From JAVJST01 sp965229715 (GTDB taxonomy: Bacteria > Pseudomonadota > Alphaproteobacteria > Rhodospirillales > Casp-alpha2): a DNA stretch of 64,000 nt. The translations under genes were made by a program, and so were the position numbers. The notes beneath the pieces were generated by a model. It was not told the origin of the DNA, searched no databases, and saw only the letters and a list, made by a program, of their open reading frames with translations. The stretch is taken from the NCBI GenBank assembly GCA_965229715.1, contig CBDDJL010000004.1, positions 124,001 to 188,000 on the forward strand, in the 5' to 3' direction. Positions 52,986-62,348 of the stretch are shown here, piece after piece; position 1 is the stretch's first letter; each line of letters begins with the position of its first letter.

Positions 52986-54020
52986 TTACGCTGTTTCCTC
53001 AAACCCGGTCAGCACGTTGACCGCGTTGATGCCGATCTCCTCGACCGCGTAGCCGCCCTCCATCAGGAACACGGTCGGTAGGCCCAGTTCGCCGATGCGG
53101 CGTCCATAGGTCGTGAAGTCGTCGCTGGTCAGCTTGAAGAACGAGATCGGATCGTTTTCGTAGGTATCCACGCCGAGCGAGACGACCAGCGCCTCGGCGC
53201 CGAAGGCCTTGATCCGGTTGCAGGCATCCTCGAACGCCTCGAACCAGACGTCGAACCCGGTGCCGGGCCGCATCGGATAGTTGGCGTTGCAGCCTTCGCC
53301 CGCACCCGCGCCGGTTTCGTCGTCCCAGCCGAGGAAGTGCGGAAAGGCGTCCTCCGGATGACCGTGCAACGAGGCAAAGAAAACGTCGCCCCGTTCGTAG
53401 AAAATGCTCTGCGTGCCGTTGCCGTGGTGAAAATCCGGGTCGAGGACAGCGACCTTTTCTGCGCCCTGCGCACGGAACGTCTCGGCGACGATGGCGGCAT
53501 TGTTGAGAAAGCAATAGCCGCCGTATTGGTCCTTCGCCGCATGGTGCCCCGGCGGGCGGCACAGGCCGAAGGCGGCCTTCGCCCCGTCAGCCACCGTCTT
53601 CTGCGCCGTCAGCGCGACCTGGGCGCTCCAGTAGGCGGCATGCCACGTCCCCGCGTTGATCGCGGTTTCGCCGGCCAGCGCATACCAGCCGACCTTGCCG
53701 TCGACGAAGGTCGGAATGCGGTCGGCCGTCAACCGCCGTGTCGGCCAAACGGTGGCCAGCACCTCGCCCTTGTAGCCGCTCGCCTGCCACTCGTCCCAGA
53801 TGGTCTGCAGGAACGTCAGATAACCGGCGTCGTGAACCCGTTCGATCGGTTCCATGCCGAAATCCTCTGGCTCGATGACGTCGCCGAGGCCGACCGTCTC
53901 GAGCCGGCCCTTCACCATGTCGGCGCGACGCGGCATTTCGAATGGCGGCACGACCTCGCCGCCGTAGATCTCGCCCTTTGAATCGTGTTTGCGATGCGCT
54001 TCGGAGTACACGGTCAACAT
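52986..54020 (-). CDS. Acetylpolyamine amidohydrolase-like (class II histone deacetylase family) enzyme
   Basis: 344 residues, very close to the 341 of Mycoplana acetylpolyamine amidohydrolase. The catalytic histidines are H159 and H160 in RPPGHHA. Zinc ligands D196 and H198 are in DPDFHHGNGTQ, and the third aspartate is in SLGVDTYENDP. A tyrosine is in GGYAVEE. It would deacetylate acetylated polyamines or a similar amine. The start at 54020 follows the amidase stop by one base, so they are coupled. The substrate call is by family only. Confidence 0.88.
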   Translation of the reverse strand: MLTVYSEAHRKHDSKGEIYGGEVVPPFEMPRRADMVKGRLETVGLGDVIEPEDFGMEPIERVHDAGYLTFLQTIWDEWQASGYKGEVLATVWPTRRLTADRIPTFVDGKVGWYALAGETAINAGTWHAAYWSAQVALTAQKTVADGAKAAFGLCRPPGHHAAKDQYGGYCFLNNAAIVAETFRAQGAEKVAVLDPDFHHGNGTQSIFYERGDVFFASLHGHPEDAFPHFLGWDDETGAGAGEGCNANYPMRPGTGFDVWFEAFEDACNRIKAFGAEALVVSLGVDTYENDPISFFKLTSDDFTTYGRRIGELGLPTVFLMEGGYAVEEIGINAVNVLTGFEETA

Positions 54021-54021
54021 A

Positions 54022-55479
54022 TCAGGCCGCCTTTCGCATCGGCGCCGGCCGCTTGAACGTCGGGCGGTGCTTTTTCGTATAGGCCCATGGCCGTGCGTCT
54101 TCGAAGGCGGCGGCGGCGCGGAACACACGCTGATCCTGATAGGTCGGCCCAACGATCTGAATACCGGTCGGCACGCCGTTCTGCACGTGGCCCGAGGGCA
54201 CCGACATCACCGGACAGCGGCTCAGCATGTTGAACGGATACGTCATGCACCACGCGAGAGCATCCGGGATAACCTTGCCCTTCTCCTTGTAGGTGCCGTA
54301 ATCGAGCGGATCGTTGGCCCGGATCGCCGGTTTGGCCAGGGTCGGACAGACGAAGACATGGTACTTTTCCATCAGCGGGCCGAACGACTGATACATCTCG
54401 CCCGCGACGCGCATGGAATCGACGAAATCGGCGGCCTTCGACTTGATGCCGGCCTCGGCGAAGGCACGGGCATAGTCGGTCAGGTCGTCCTTGTGCTTCT
54501 TGAGAACGTCGGCGAGGCTCGCGCCGAACAGGTGGAGCAAATGGGTCATCGCCGCCTTGCCGCTCGCGTCCGTCCAGCCGAGATCGACCTCCTCGACCTC
54601 GCAACCGAGCTTCTCGAATGCCTTGATTGCGGCGAGGGTATTGTCCCTGACGTCCTTGTCGACCTTGAAGTATCCGAGATCGAGCGAATACGCGATTTTC
54701 CAGCCGCTGATGCTACGCACCTTGCCGCTAACTTCGACCGTATCCTTGAGCGTCGCGATATCGGTCGGCGACGGTCCCGACATGACATTCTGCATCATCG
54801 CCATATCGGCGACCGACCGCGCCAGACCGCCCTCGTGGCAGTAGGTGTCGAGGTTGAAGACCTTCATTTCGGGAATACGGCCGTAGGGCGATTTGTAGCC
54901 GACGACTCCGCCGCACGATGCCGGTATGCGGATCGAACCGGCGATGTCGGAGCCCGTCGCCAGCGTCGTCGTGCCCGCCGCGAGCGAAGCCGAGGCCCCG
55001 CCCGAGGATCCGCCTGGCGTGTAGTACGGATTCCAGGGGTTGCGCGTGACGCCATGGAGCCGCGTGTGGGTCACGGCGGCGCAGGAGAACTCCGGCGTCG
55101 CGGTCCGCGCGTGCATGATGGCGCCGGCGTCGAACAGGCGTTGCGCGAATACGGCGGTCTGTTCCGGCACGTAGTCCTTGAGCGTCAGCGAACCCGAGGT
55201 GCAGCGCACACCGGCGACCTCGACCTCGTCCTTGACCGCCAATGGTAGCCCCTCGAGCGGCCGCACGTTTTTGCTCTTCTTGGCATACCGGTTCTCCGCC
55301 TTTTTCGCCTTCTTGAGCGCGTCCTCGAAAAACGTCTCGGTAAACGCATTGATGACCGGCTCGACCGCCTCGGTACGCTTGATGATGGCGTTCATCAGTT
55401 CGACCGGCGAAAGCTTCTTCTTTCTGAACATCTTCAGCGCCTCGGTCGCGCCGAGATAGCAGAGATCCGTGTCGTTCAT
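54022..55479 (-). CDS. Amidase-signature enzyme
   Basis: 485 residues. The Ser-cisSer-Lys triad is K83, S158 in PGGSSGG and S182 in DIAGSIRIP. The length and motifs fit the amidase family; the substrate is unknown. The ATG at 55479 is preferred to 55485, as GGGAG is then correctly spaced. It is the first of three coupled leftward genes (with the deacetylase-like and isochorismatase-family genes) and follows the DmpA-type gene by 20 bases. Together they look like an amide catabolic set. Confidence 0.9.
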   Translation of the reverse strand: MNDTDLCYLGATEALKMFRKKKLSPVELMNAIIKRTEAVEPVINAFTETFFEDALKKAKKAENRYAKKSKNVRPLEGLPLAVKDEVEVAGVRCTSGSLTLKDYVPEQTAVFAQRLFDAGAIMHARTATPEFSCAAVTHTRLHGVTRNPWNPYYTPGGSSGGASASLAAGTTTLATGSDIAGSIRIPASCGGVVGYKSPYGRIPEMKVFNLDTYCHEGGLARSVADMAMMQNVMSGPSPTDIATLKDTVEVSGKVRSISGWKIAYSLDLGYFKVDKDVRDNTLAAIKAFEKLGCEVEEVDLGWTDASGKAAMTHLLHLFGASLADVLKKHKDDLTDYARAFAEAGIKSKAADFVDSMRVAGEMYQSFGPLMEKYHVFVCPTLAKPAIRANDPLDYGTYKEKGKVIPDALAWCMTYPFNMLSRCPVMSVPSGHVQNGVPTGIQIVGPTYQDQRVFRAAAAFEDARPWAYTKKHRPTFKRPAPMRKAA

Positions 55480-55498
55480 CCCCATACTCCCTGGTTTT

Positions 55499-56611
55499 TC
55501 ATTCCTCGAGTCTTCCGTATTGCCGCATGACGTCCCGCAGCGCCGGGTGATTGATGGCGTGTATGGTGTTGCCGTCCCGACCGGTCATGGTTTCGGCGGC
55601 GACAACGGCGTTCAGGATCGCCTCTTCCGTCGAATCGACGGTAGCCCTGAACAACGGATCCATGTCGGCATCGGCGATGTGGTCGATCGTTCCCTCCTCG
55701 CCGCCGCCGAGCGACACGTCGTTCCCGGTCGAGAACGCCACGAAGATATCGCCCGAACTATGATCGCTCGCCGTCCCCGTGCGGCCGATGCCAAGCCCGA
55801 TCCGCCGCGCCACCCGGTTGAGCTGATGCGGCATCAGCGGCGCATCCGTCGCCGCGACGGCAATGATCGAGCCGTCACCGCCCGTCCAAACGCGGTTGTC
55901 GGTAAGATGCCGACCGACCGGCACGCCGCGGACGCTGAAATCGTCACGCTTGCCGAAATTGGCCTGGACCAGAACCCCGACCGTGTAACCGCCGTCGCCG
56001 ACCGCCGCGATGCGGGACGCGGTCCCCGTGCCGCCCTTGAACTCATAGCAAATCATGCCCGTGCCGCCGCCAACGTTGCCCTCGGCGGGCAGATCGGCGG
56101 ACGCTTCGTCGCAAGCGTCGAGCACGTCGTCCACGCGGACGTGCAGACCGTTGATGTCGTTCAGCCAGCCATCGTAGGTCTCGCCCACCACAGGCAACAT
56201 CCAGTGGTCCTTGTCGGCGTCGAAGTTGGGATGTTCGATCATCCAGCGAATGACGCCGTGATGCGTCATGCCAATGGCATGCGTATTGGTGATGGCGACG
56301 GGGCCCTCGAAGGCGCCGACCTCGTCGATCCAGTGTGTGCCGGTCATCTCGCCGTTACCGTTGAGCGAGAAGCGTCCAGCGAACACGGCATCGAAGGGCC
56401 GCACACGACCTCGCGGATGAATGACGGTGACGCCCGTCCGCACCGGCCCCTTGCCGATCTCCAGTGCGCCGTCGCCCGAGACAAGCGTGATCGTGCCGAC
56501 TTCGACGCCGGCGACATCGGTGATCGCGTTCAATGGCCCGGTTTCGCCATCGAACGGAATGCCGAGATCGCGGGCCCGCGGGCGCGCCGCGGCGGCGTCG
56601 GAACTGGACAT
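55499..56611 (-). CDS. DmpA-type P1-family peptidase (aminopeptidase/esterase)
   Basis: 370 residues of the DmpA/L-aminopeptidase-D-esterase family. The N-terminal nucleophile autoprocessing site lies in the ASDHSSGDIFVAF region (about 268-280), with the serine that starts the beta subunit. The GNVGGGTGMICYEFKGGTGTASR segment (about 184-206) supports the family. They release N-terminal amino acids from small peptides or open beta-peptides. GGGAGG before the ATG at 56611 fixes the start. It is divergent from the carbamoylase gene. Confidence 0.9.
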   Translation of the reverse strand: MSSSDAAAARPRARDLGIPFDGETGPLNAITDVAGVEVGTITLVSGDGALEIGKGPVRTGVTVIHPRGRVRPFDAVFAGRFSLNGNGEMTGTHWIDEVGAFEGPVAITNTHAIGMTHHGVIRWMIEHPNFDADKDHWMLPVVGETYDGWLNDINGLHVRVDDVLDACDEASADLPAEGNVGGGTGMICYEFKGGTGTASRIAAVGDGGYTVGVLVQANFGKRDDFSVRGVPVGRHLTDNRVWTGGDGSIIAVAATDAPLMPHQLNRVARRIGLGIGRTGTASDHSSGDIFVAFSTGNDVSLGGGEEGTIDHIADADMDPLFRATVDSTEEAILNAVVAAETMTGRDGNTIHAINHPALRDVMRQYGRLEE

Positions 56612-56769
56612 GCGGTCCTCCCTGCACCGGCCTCTGGCGGGCCGGACATTGCGGCATCTTGCGGCCACCTTGCCGTCGGGACCATACCATAGACGGGGTA
56701 TATCCCCCGGTGAAATATCGATTACCCTGTCGCATCTTCTGCGATCCGGACAGACAGGGAGAGCGACGC

Positions 56770-57996
56770 GTGAATCTGAGAATCAACGGCGAGAGACTGT
56801 GGCAGAGCCTCATGGACATGGCGAAGATCGGCGCCACGGAGAAAGGTGGCGTCTGCCGCCTCGCCCTGACCGATCTCGACCGCGAAAGCCGCGACCTGTT
56901 CATCGAATGGTGCAAGGAGGCCGGTTGCGACATCACCGTCGACACGGTCGGCAACATCTACGCCCGCCGCCCCGGCACCGACCCGGACGCCAAGCCTGTC
57001 ATGACCGGCAGTCACCTCGACAGCCAGCCGACCGGCGGCAAGTTCGACGGCGTTTACGGCGTGCTTGCCGGTCTCGAGGTCATTCGCACGCTCAACGACC
57101 ACAACATCGAAACCACCGCACCCGTCGAGGCCGTCGTCTGGACCAACGAGGAAGGCTCCCGTTTCGCGCCGGCGATGGTCGCGTCGGGTGTCTTTGCCGA
57201 CGTGTTCGATGCCGCGTATGCCTATGAACAAAAGAGCGACGAGGGCGAAACCTTCGGCGGCGAGCTGGAGCGCATCGGCTACAAGGGCGAGGTCGAGCCC
57301 TCGTCCATGCACGGCGCCGCTTATTTCGAGGCCCATATCGAGCAGGGCCCGATCCTCGAAAACGAGGAAAAGACAGTCGGCGTGGTGACCGGCGTGCAGG
57401 GCATTCGCTGGTACGACATCTCCGTCGTCGGCGACGAGGCCCACGCGGGCCCGACGCCGATGCCGCTGCGCCGCGACGCCTTCATGGCGGCGGCCGATCT
57501 TGCCCTGGCCGCTCGCGCCATTGCCCTGGAGAACGCGCCGCACGGGCGCGCCACGGTCGGCAAGATCGCCGCGATGCCGGGTTCGCGCAACGTGATCCCC
57601 GGCCAGGCGGCCATGACACTCGATTTGCGACATCCGGACCCGGACGTCAGCGATGCGATGGACACGGCGCTGCGGGCCCGTGCCGCCGAGATCGCCAAGG
57701 ATCACCATGTCGACATCGACGTCGAGGAAATCTGGTATTCGCCGCCGGTTGCATTCGACGATGGTTGCGTCTCCGCGGTCCGCGAAGGCGCCGGCATCTG
57801 CGGCTACGAACACATGGATATCGTCAGCGGCGCCGGTCACGACGCCGTTTATGTCTCAAAGGTTCAGCCGACCGGCATGATCTTCGTGCCCTGCGAAAAC
57901 GGGATCAGCCATAACGAGGTCGAAAACGCAACGCCGGAGGATATCGAGGCCGGTTGCAACGTGCTGTTGCACGCCATGATGCGTCACGCCATGTGA
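56770..57996 (+). CDS. N-carbamoyl-L-amino-acid hydrolase / ureidopropionase-type M20 hydrolase
   Basis: 408 residues of the M20 metallopeptidase fold. Metal-binding residues are in TGSHLDSQPTGGKFDGVYG (near 78-96), NEEGSRF (near 123-129) and EAHIEQGP (near 192-199). The family cleaves N-carbamoyl amino acids, allantoate or ureidopropionate. The start is GTG at 56770 with GGGAGAG about eight bases before; the longer frame to 56533 is a shadow of the divergent gene. It is the first of three rightward genes. Carbamoyl products could come from hydantoin- or pyrimidine-like compounds. Confidence 0.9.
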   Translation: MNLRINGERLWQSLMDMAKIGATEKGGVCRLALTDLDRESRDLFIEWCKEAGCDITVDTVGNIYARRPGTDPDAKPVMTGSHLDSQPTGGKFDGVYGVLAGLEVIRTLNDHNIETTAPVEAVVWTNEEGSRFAPAMVASGVFADVFDAAYAYEQKSDEGETFGGELERIGYKGEVEPSSMHGAAYFEAHIEQGPILENEEKTVGVVTGVQGIRWYDISVVGDEAHAGPTPMPLRRDAFMAAADLALAARAIALENAPHGRATVGKIAAMPGSRNVIPGQAAMTLDLRHPDPDVSDAMDTALRARAAEIAKDHHVDIDVEEIWYSPPVAFDDGCVSAVREGAGICGYEHMDIVSGAGHDAVYVSKVQPTGMIFVPCENGISHNEVENATPEDIEAGCNVLLHAMMRHAM

Positions 57997-58006
57997 GGCC
58001 GCCGCC

Positions 58007-58339
58007 ATGTTTCACATGCTGTCCTGTTTCAATCTGAAGTCCGGCGAGGACATTGACGCGTTTCGCCGCGCCTACGACGACTTCGCCACTTACATGAAAA
58101 GCGTCGACCTGATCGTCGATAACGGCCCGGTCGGCGAGCGCCAGGACGATACGCCGATGGACACGGACGATGAGCGGGACCATCGGTATTTCGCCGTGAT
58201 GTCGTTCCGCGACCGCCCGCAGGTCGACGCCGCCTACGCATACATCATGACCCATGCGGAACCGGGCGAGTCGTCGCACAACGGTGTCTATCTCCGCGTC
58301 GAAGACCCGGTCTTCATCTGCTGGCAGGATCTCGGCTAA
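58007..58339 (+). CDS. Small alpha/beta protein of unknown function
   Basis: 110 residues. FHMLSCFNLKSGEDIDAFRRAYDDFATYM looks like the first strand and helix of a ferredoxin-like dimeric alpha/beta barrel, as in ABM-type or EthD-type small proteins. The RYFAVMSFRDRPQVDAAYAYI segment is a second strand and helix. It starts ten bases after the carbamoylase stop and is probably cotranscribed. No catalytic motif stands out. Confidence 0.6.
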   Translation: MFHMLSCFNLKSGEDIDAFRRAYDDFATYMKSVDLIVDNGPVGERQDDTPMDTDDERDHRYFAVMSFRDRPQVDAAYAYIMTHAEPGESSHNGVYLRVEDPVFICWQDLG

Positions 58340-58468
58340 CCACTGCGGCTGACGGCTTCGTGATCGGATGTCGTGTATTCTGCGGCAATCCTGTCCCGAA
58401 GAGGACATGCACACGCACGGTGTCCGGGCTAGTCTTGAGACACCGAGGTCATCGCTGGAGTAATCGAT

Positions 58469-59173
58469 ATGATCGACCTGTACACGGTCGCCACGCCCAA
58501 CGGGCAGAAGATTCACATCATGCTCGAGGAATGCGGCCTGGAATACCGCGAGCACTGGATCGACATCGACGCGGGCGATCAGTTCGAACCGGACTTCCTC
58601 GCCATCAGTCCGAACAACAAGATACCGGCGCTGGTCGATGACAGCGGACCCGAGGGCCGTATCGCACTTTTCGAATCGGGGGCGATCCTGCTGTACCTCG
58701 GCGAAAAGACCGGCAAGTTCCTGCCCGCCGACCACAACCGCCGTTTCGAGACCGTTCAATGGCTGATGTGGCAGATGGGCGGGTTCGGACCGATGCTCGG
58801 TCAGGCGCATCATTTCAACAAGTATGCCCCGGAAAACCCTGGCGGCCCGGTTGTCCTGCCCTATGCACAGGCGCGCTACACCAACGAGGCGGCCCGGCTC
58901 TACGGCGTCCTCGACAAGCGCCTCGCCGACAACGCGTACGTTGCCGCAGGCGAATTCACGATTGCCGATATCGCCATCTTCCCCTGGTGTCGTCTTTACG
59001 AGCGCCAGGGCCAGAACATAGACGATTTCCCGAACGTGAAACGGTGGTTCGAGACGATCGCCGCACGGCCCGCCGTCGCCAGAGACATGAACAAGACCGA
59101 GGACATCGTCGGCGAATGGGACGCGGAAAGCTGGGAGGTCTCGTTCGGCGACCGCCAGCGGACCCAGAACTGA
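58469..59173 (+). CDS. Glutathione S-transferase (YfcG/YghU-like)
   Basis: 234 residues. The thioredoxin-like N-domain starts IDLYTVATPNGQKIHIMLEE and has the NNKIPAL loop and ESGAILLYL segment (about 51-78) that bind glutathione. The helical C-domain begins near 90 (WQMGGFGPMLGQAHHF). The TPNGQK and the GPMLGQ segments are typical of the Nu-class enzymes YfcG/YghU, which act as disulfide-bond reductases. GGAG nine bases before the ATG supports the start. The DNA between it and the previous gene (129 bases) has no gene. Confidence 0.9.
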   Translation: MIDLYTVATPNGQKIHIMLEECGLEYREHWIDIDAGDQFEPDFLAISPNNKIPALVDDSGPEGRIALFESGAILLYLGEKTGKFLPADHNRRFETVQWLMWQMGGFGPMLGQAHHFNKYAPENPGGPVVLPYAQARYTNEAARLYGVLDKRLADNAYVAAGEFTIADIAIFPWCRLYERQGQNIDDFPNVKRWFETIAARPAVARDMNKTEDIVGEWDAESWEVSFGDRQRTQN

Positions 59174-59185
59174 ACCGCAGGGACC

Positions 59186-59839
59186 ATGGACAAACCGGCA
59201 TCCGTTCATGCACTGACCGAACTCGGCCGGGTCCGCCTGTCGGAACATTTCTTCATGCGCGAAATGCTCTATAGCGAAGTGGCCAACTTCCATGGCATGC
59301 CGAACATCCCCGACGACCCCGGCCTCGCCATCGAGGTCGGCCGGCGCCTGTGTCGGGAGATTCTCGAGCCGTTGAGAAGCGCGTTCGGTCATGTCACGGT
59401 CCGCAGCGCCTTCCGCTCCGCCGAGGTCAACGGTTTCTGCAACGCGAAGTACCGCGAGGCCAACGGCGCCGACCTCGGTTATTACTGTTCGGATAACGAC
59501 TACAGCGCCGCCCGTCACATCTGGGACCGGCGGGATGCCGACGGTTACATGGGCGGCACCGTATCCGTGGTGATTCCGTGGTATCTGCCGCGCTTCGAGA
59601 AAACCGGCGACCCGCGGCCGCTCGCCTGGTGGATCAAGGATCATATTCCGGCCTATGCCGAGATGCTGTTCTTTCCGTGGCTCTGCGCCTTCAACATTCG
59701 CTGGTACGAAGGCCCGAGCGAGCAGGCAATTATTCTTGATGACGGTCTTGAGGAGGTTTTGCTAAGCGACCGAGCGATGGCGAACTTCGACGAGGATCAC
59801 CGCCATCTCTATGCCGACTTCCCGGTTTTGACCGGATAG
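59186..59839 (+). CDS. Conserved protein of unknown function
   Basis: 217 residues, soluble, with no signal peptide. The opening LSEHFFMREMLYSEVA resembles the start of M15-type peptidoglycan carboxypeptidases, and TVRSAFRSAEVN is similar to their SGFRS motif, but the zinc-binding His/Asp set is not clear. The remainder is rich in Trp and Tyr (WYLPRFEKT, WWIKDHI, IRWYEG). AGGGA lies before the ATG with short spacing. It starts 12 bases after the GST stop, so they are cotranscribed. I cannot give a function. Confidence 0.6.
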   Translation: MDKPASVHALTELGRVRLSEHFFMREMLYSEVANFHGMPNIPDDPGLAIEVGRRLCREILEPLRSAFGHVTVRSAFRSAEVNGFCNAKYREANGADLGYYCSDNDYSAARHIWDRRDADGYMGGTVSVVIPWYLPRFEKTGDPRPLAWWIKDHIPAYAEMLFFPWLCAFNIRWYEGPSEQAIILDDGLEEVLLSDRAMANFDEDHRHLYADFPVLTG

Positions 59840-59873
59840 CCGGCGACGATATGCCGATTCATCCGAGCTACGG

Positions 59874-61193
59874 CTACAGCCGGCGCGTTGCGATATAGGC
59901 CGCCACCGCCGAAATGGCATTCGCGGCGGCAACGCCCGCAAACAAACCGATCGGTCCGAACAGTTTGGCGCCGATAAAGGCCAGCGGCACCATCAGGATG
60001 ACCATACGGAAGACGGTGAGACGGAGCGACAGTCCGGGCTTTCCCAATCCATTGAGCCACGCAACGGCATTCATGACGACACCGTGTCCGGCGTAGGACC
60101 ACGGCACGACAGCGAGATACAGAACCGCGGTGGCGACCACGACCGGGTCCGGATCGAACGCCGGAGCAATCACGCCGGCAAGCGGCCATATCAGGATGGC
60201 GCCGGCGGCGCCGAAAATCAGCGAATAACGAAACGTCACATGTAACACCTCGGCGACCCGATGATGATGCCCCGCAGAGAGGTTCTGGCCCGCAATGGGA
60301 CCGACGACGGCGGACATGGCATAGAGCACAATCAGCATGAAACTTTCGATCTTGGTGGCGACGCCGTAACCGGCGACCGCTTCCACGCCGTACCAGGCGA
60401 CGAACGCGGTCAGCGCCGTCTGCGCCAGCGGATTCAACATCTGATTGATCGCCGCGGCGCCGCCGACATGGAGAATCGGTTTTGCCGAGGCCATGAACTC
60501 GGCCGGTCCGATGAGTCGCCATTCGATGAGTTTCTCCCGCCGGTCCAGGATCCACAGCATCACGATCAGCATGGCGATCCGCGCAACGATGGTGGAGATC
60601 GCGGCGCCGGCGATCTCCATGCGCGGCGCGCCCAGAAGACCGAAAATCAGGATCGGATCGAGAACCGCATTGATGACGGCGGCGGCGATCATGATGACGG
60701 CCGGCCACTTCGTATCGCCGCCCGCCCGGATGGCGCCATTGCCCGTCATCGACGCAATCAGGAACGGCGCACCGAGATACCACCACGTCATGTACTCGCG
60801 AATCAGTGGCAGAACATCGTCATTGGCGCCGAGCAGGCGAAACACCGGATCGATCGTCGCAAGGCCGAGAGCGCACAGCAGAACGGCGACCAGGAACGAA
60901 AGAATCAGCGCATCGGTTGTCCGGCGCTGCACCAGCCCGTGATCGCCGCTGCCGATCCCGCGCGCAATCACCGACGTAGCGCCGGCCGACAGGCCGATCC
61001 CCAGACTGAAGACGAACATGACGATTGGGAAACTGAAGCCCATCGCCGCGAGTTGAGCCGTCCCCAGTTGGCCGACGAAAAACGTATCCGTAATGTTGAC
61101 GACAATAACCGACAGGATGCCCCAGACCATGGGCACGGCCATCGTTCGGACATGTCGGGGAATCGGTCCCGTGGTCAGGCGCGGCGGATTCAT
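59874..61193 (-). CDS. MATE-family efflux transporter
   Basis: 439 residues with 12 helices in two related halves. The TDTFFVGQLGTAQLAAMGFSFPI opening (about 30-52) is typical. It is a second MATE protein in this window, with little in common with the one at 18.4 kb apart from the fold. The substrate is unknown. It faces the unknown protein gene tail to tail. The start is divergent from the REC-GGDEF gene across 209 bases. Confidence 0.9.
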   Translation of the reverse strand: MNPPRLTTGPIPRHVRTMAVPMVWGILSVIVVNITDTFFVGQLGTAQLAAMGFSFPIVMFVFSLGIGLSAGATSVIARGIGSGDHGLVQRRTTDALILSFLVAVLLCALGLATIDPVFRLLGANDDVLPLIREYMTWWYLGAPFLIASMTGNGAIRAGGDTKWPAVIMIAAAVINAVLDPILIFGLLGAPRMEIAGAAISTIVARIAMLIVMLWILDRREKLIEWRLIGPAEFMASAKPILHVGGAAAINQMLNPLAQTALTAFVAWYGVEAVAGYGVATKIESFMLIVLYAMSAVVGPIAGQNLSAGHHHRVAEVLHVTFRYSLIFGAAGAILIWPLAGVIAPAFDPDPVVVATAVLYLAVVPWSYAGHGVVMNAVAWLNGLGKPGLSLRLTVFRMVILMVPLAFIGAKLFGPIGLFAGVAAANAISAVAAYIATRRL

Positions 61194-61402
61194 GACGCCG
61201 TATCTAGGGTGACGAAGCCGGTCATGGCAACCACCTGAACGGCAAACGGCAAGCCGGCTGACGAGTGCTTGCGAATGTAATCACGTTATGAATTATGCTG
61301 TGCGCGTCCGATTGCGAGATCGGTTCGCGCGTGCCAGTGTAACTCCGACCATGAATTGAACCGGTTTCTTCGACGGCCGGTATCGGGGACGTATAGCGAA
61401 TT

Positions 61403-62311
61403 ATGGCCGATACGGATCTGAGCTTCGAAAAGCCGGTCGTTATCATCACGGATGACGAACCGCTGATCCGCGAGTTCCTGTCCGCCCTGATCGAAGACAT
61501 CGCCATGGTCGAAGAGGCGTCGGACGGCGAGGAACTTCTCGCACGGGTCGACGAGATTCAGCCTGATTTGATTTTGCTCGATGTCGAAATGCCGGGCCTC
61601 AGCGGATACGAGGTCTGCGAACGGTTAAAGTCGGAACCCGTCACGGCGCAAACACCGGTTATTTTCATTACCGGCCGTGAGGATGCCCAGGACGAGGAAC
61701 ACGGCCTCGTTATCGGCGGTTCGGATTACGTCAAGAAACCCATCAGTCCGGGACTTGTAAAGGCACGCATCAACAATCAGCTTCGGCTGATCCGCTATCA
61801 GCGCGAACTCGAACGGTTGGCTACTACCGATCAACTCACCGATCTGTGGAACCGCCGTTACATGCTGGAGGTCGCAACCAACGAGTTGGGCCGTTTCAAG
61901 CGCTATGGCCACACGTTCAGCGTCGTCATGTTCGATATCGATCACTTCAAGAAACTGAACGATACCCATGGGCACGCGGGCGGCGATATCGCGCTCCGCG
62001 AATGCGCGCGCATACTGAAGGATACCGTACGCCGTCAGGATACGCTTTCGCGCTTCGGCGGCGAGGAGTTCTGCATCATCCTGCCGGATACGGACCTGGC
62101 CGGCGCCCGCGTCATGGCGGAGAAAATTCGTGCGCGGGTCGAGGACATCGAGATCGCGTTCGACGACGTGATGATCAGTTTTACGATCAGTTTGGGCGTG
62201 ACCGAAGCCCACGCTGACGACGCAACGTTCGATGACATCCTCGCCCGTGCCGACGAAGCGCTCTATGCCGCCAAGTCCGGCGGACGCAATCGGGTCGAGG
62301 TTTGCCCCTGA
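61403..62311 (+). CDS. Response-regulator diguanylate cyclase (PleD-like)
   Basis: 302 residues. The receiver domain (about 10-128) has acidic residues D17-D18, phosphoacceptor D60, T90 and the lysine pair at 111-112. The GGDEF domain (about 140-300) has an intact catalytic GGEEF motif (219-223) and the product-inhibition I-site RRQD (210-213) five residues before it. It makes cyclic di-GMP on phosphorylation. It has a single receiver, while PleD has two, so the name PleD is not applied. It is 37 bases before the M24 gene. Confidence 0.93.
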   Translation: MADTDLSFEKPVVIITDDEPLIREFLSALIEDIAMVEEASDGEELLARVDEIQPDLILLDVEMPGLSGYEVCERLKSEPVTAQTPVIFITGREDAQDEEHGLVIGGSDYVKKPISPGLVKARINNQLRLIRYQRELERLATTDQLTDLWNRRYMLEVATNELGRFKRYGHTFSVVMFDIDHFKKLNDTHGHAGGDIALRECARILKDTVRRQDTLSRFGGEEFCIILPDTDLAGARVMAEKIRARVEDIEIAFDDVMISFTISLGVTEAHADDATFDDILARADEALYAAKSGGRNRVEVCP

Positions 62312-62348
62312 CCCAAAGCTCTGTGACGCCAACTGCCGGAGATGCGCC

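Noticed and set aside
53989..55248. A 419-codon rightward frame opposite the amidase gene
   Set aside because: It is the shadow of a gene with a complete catalytic triad and correct ribosome site.
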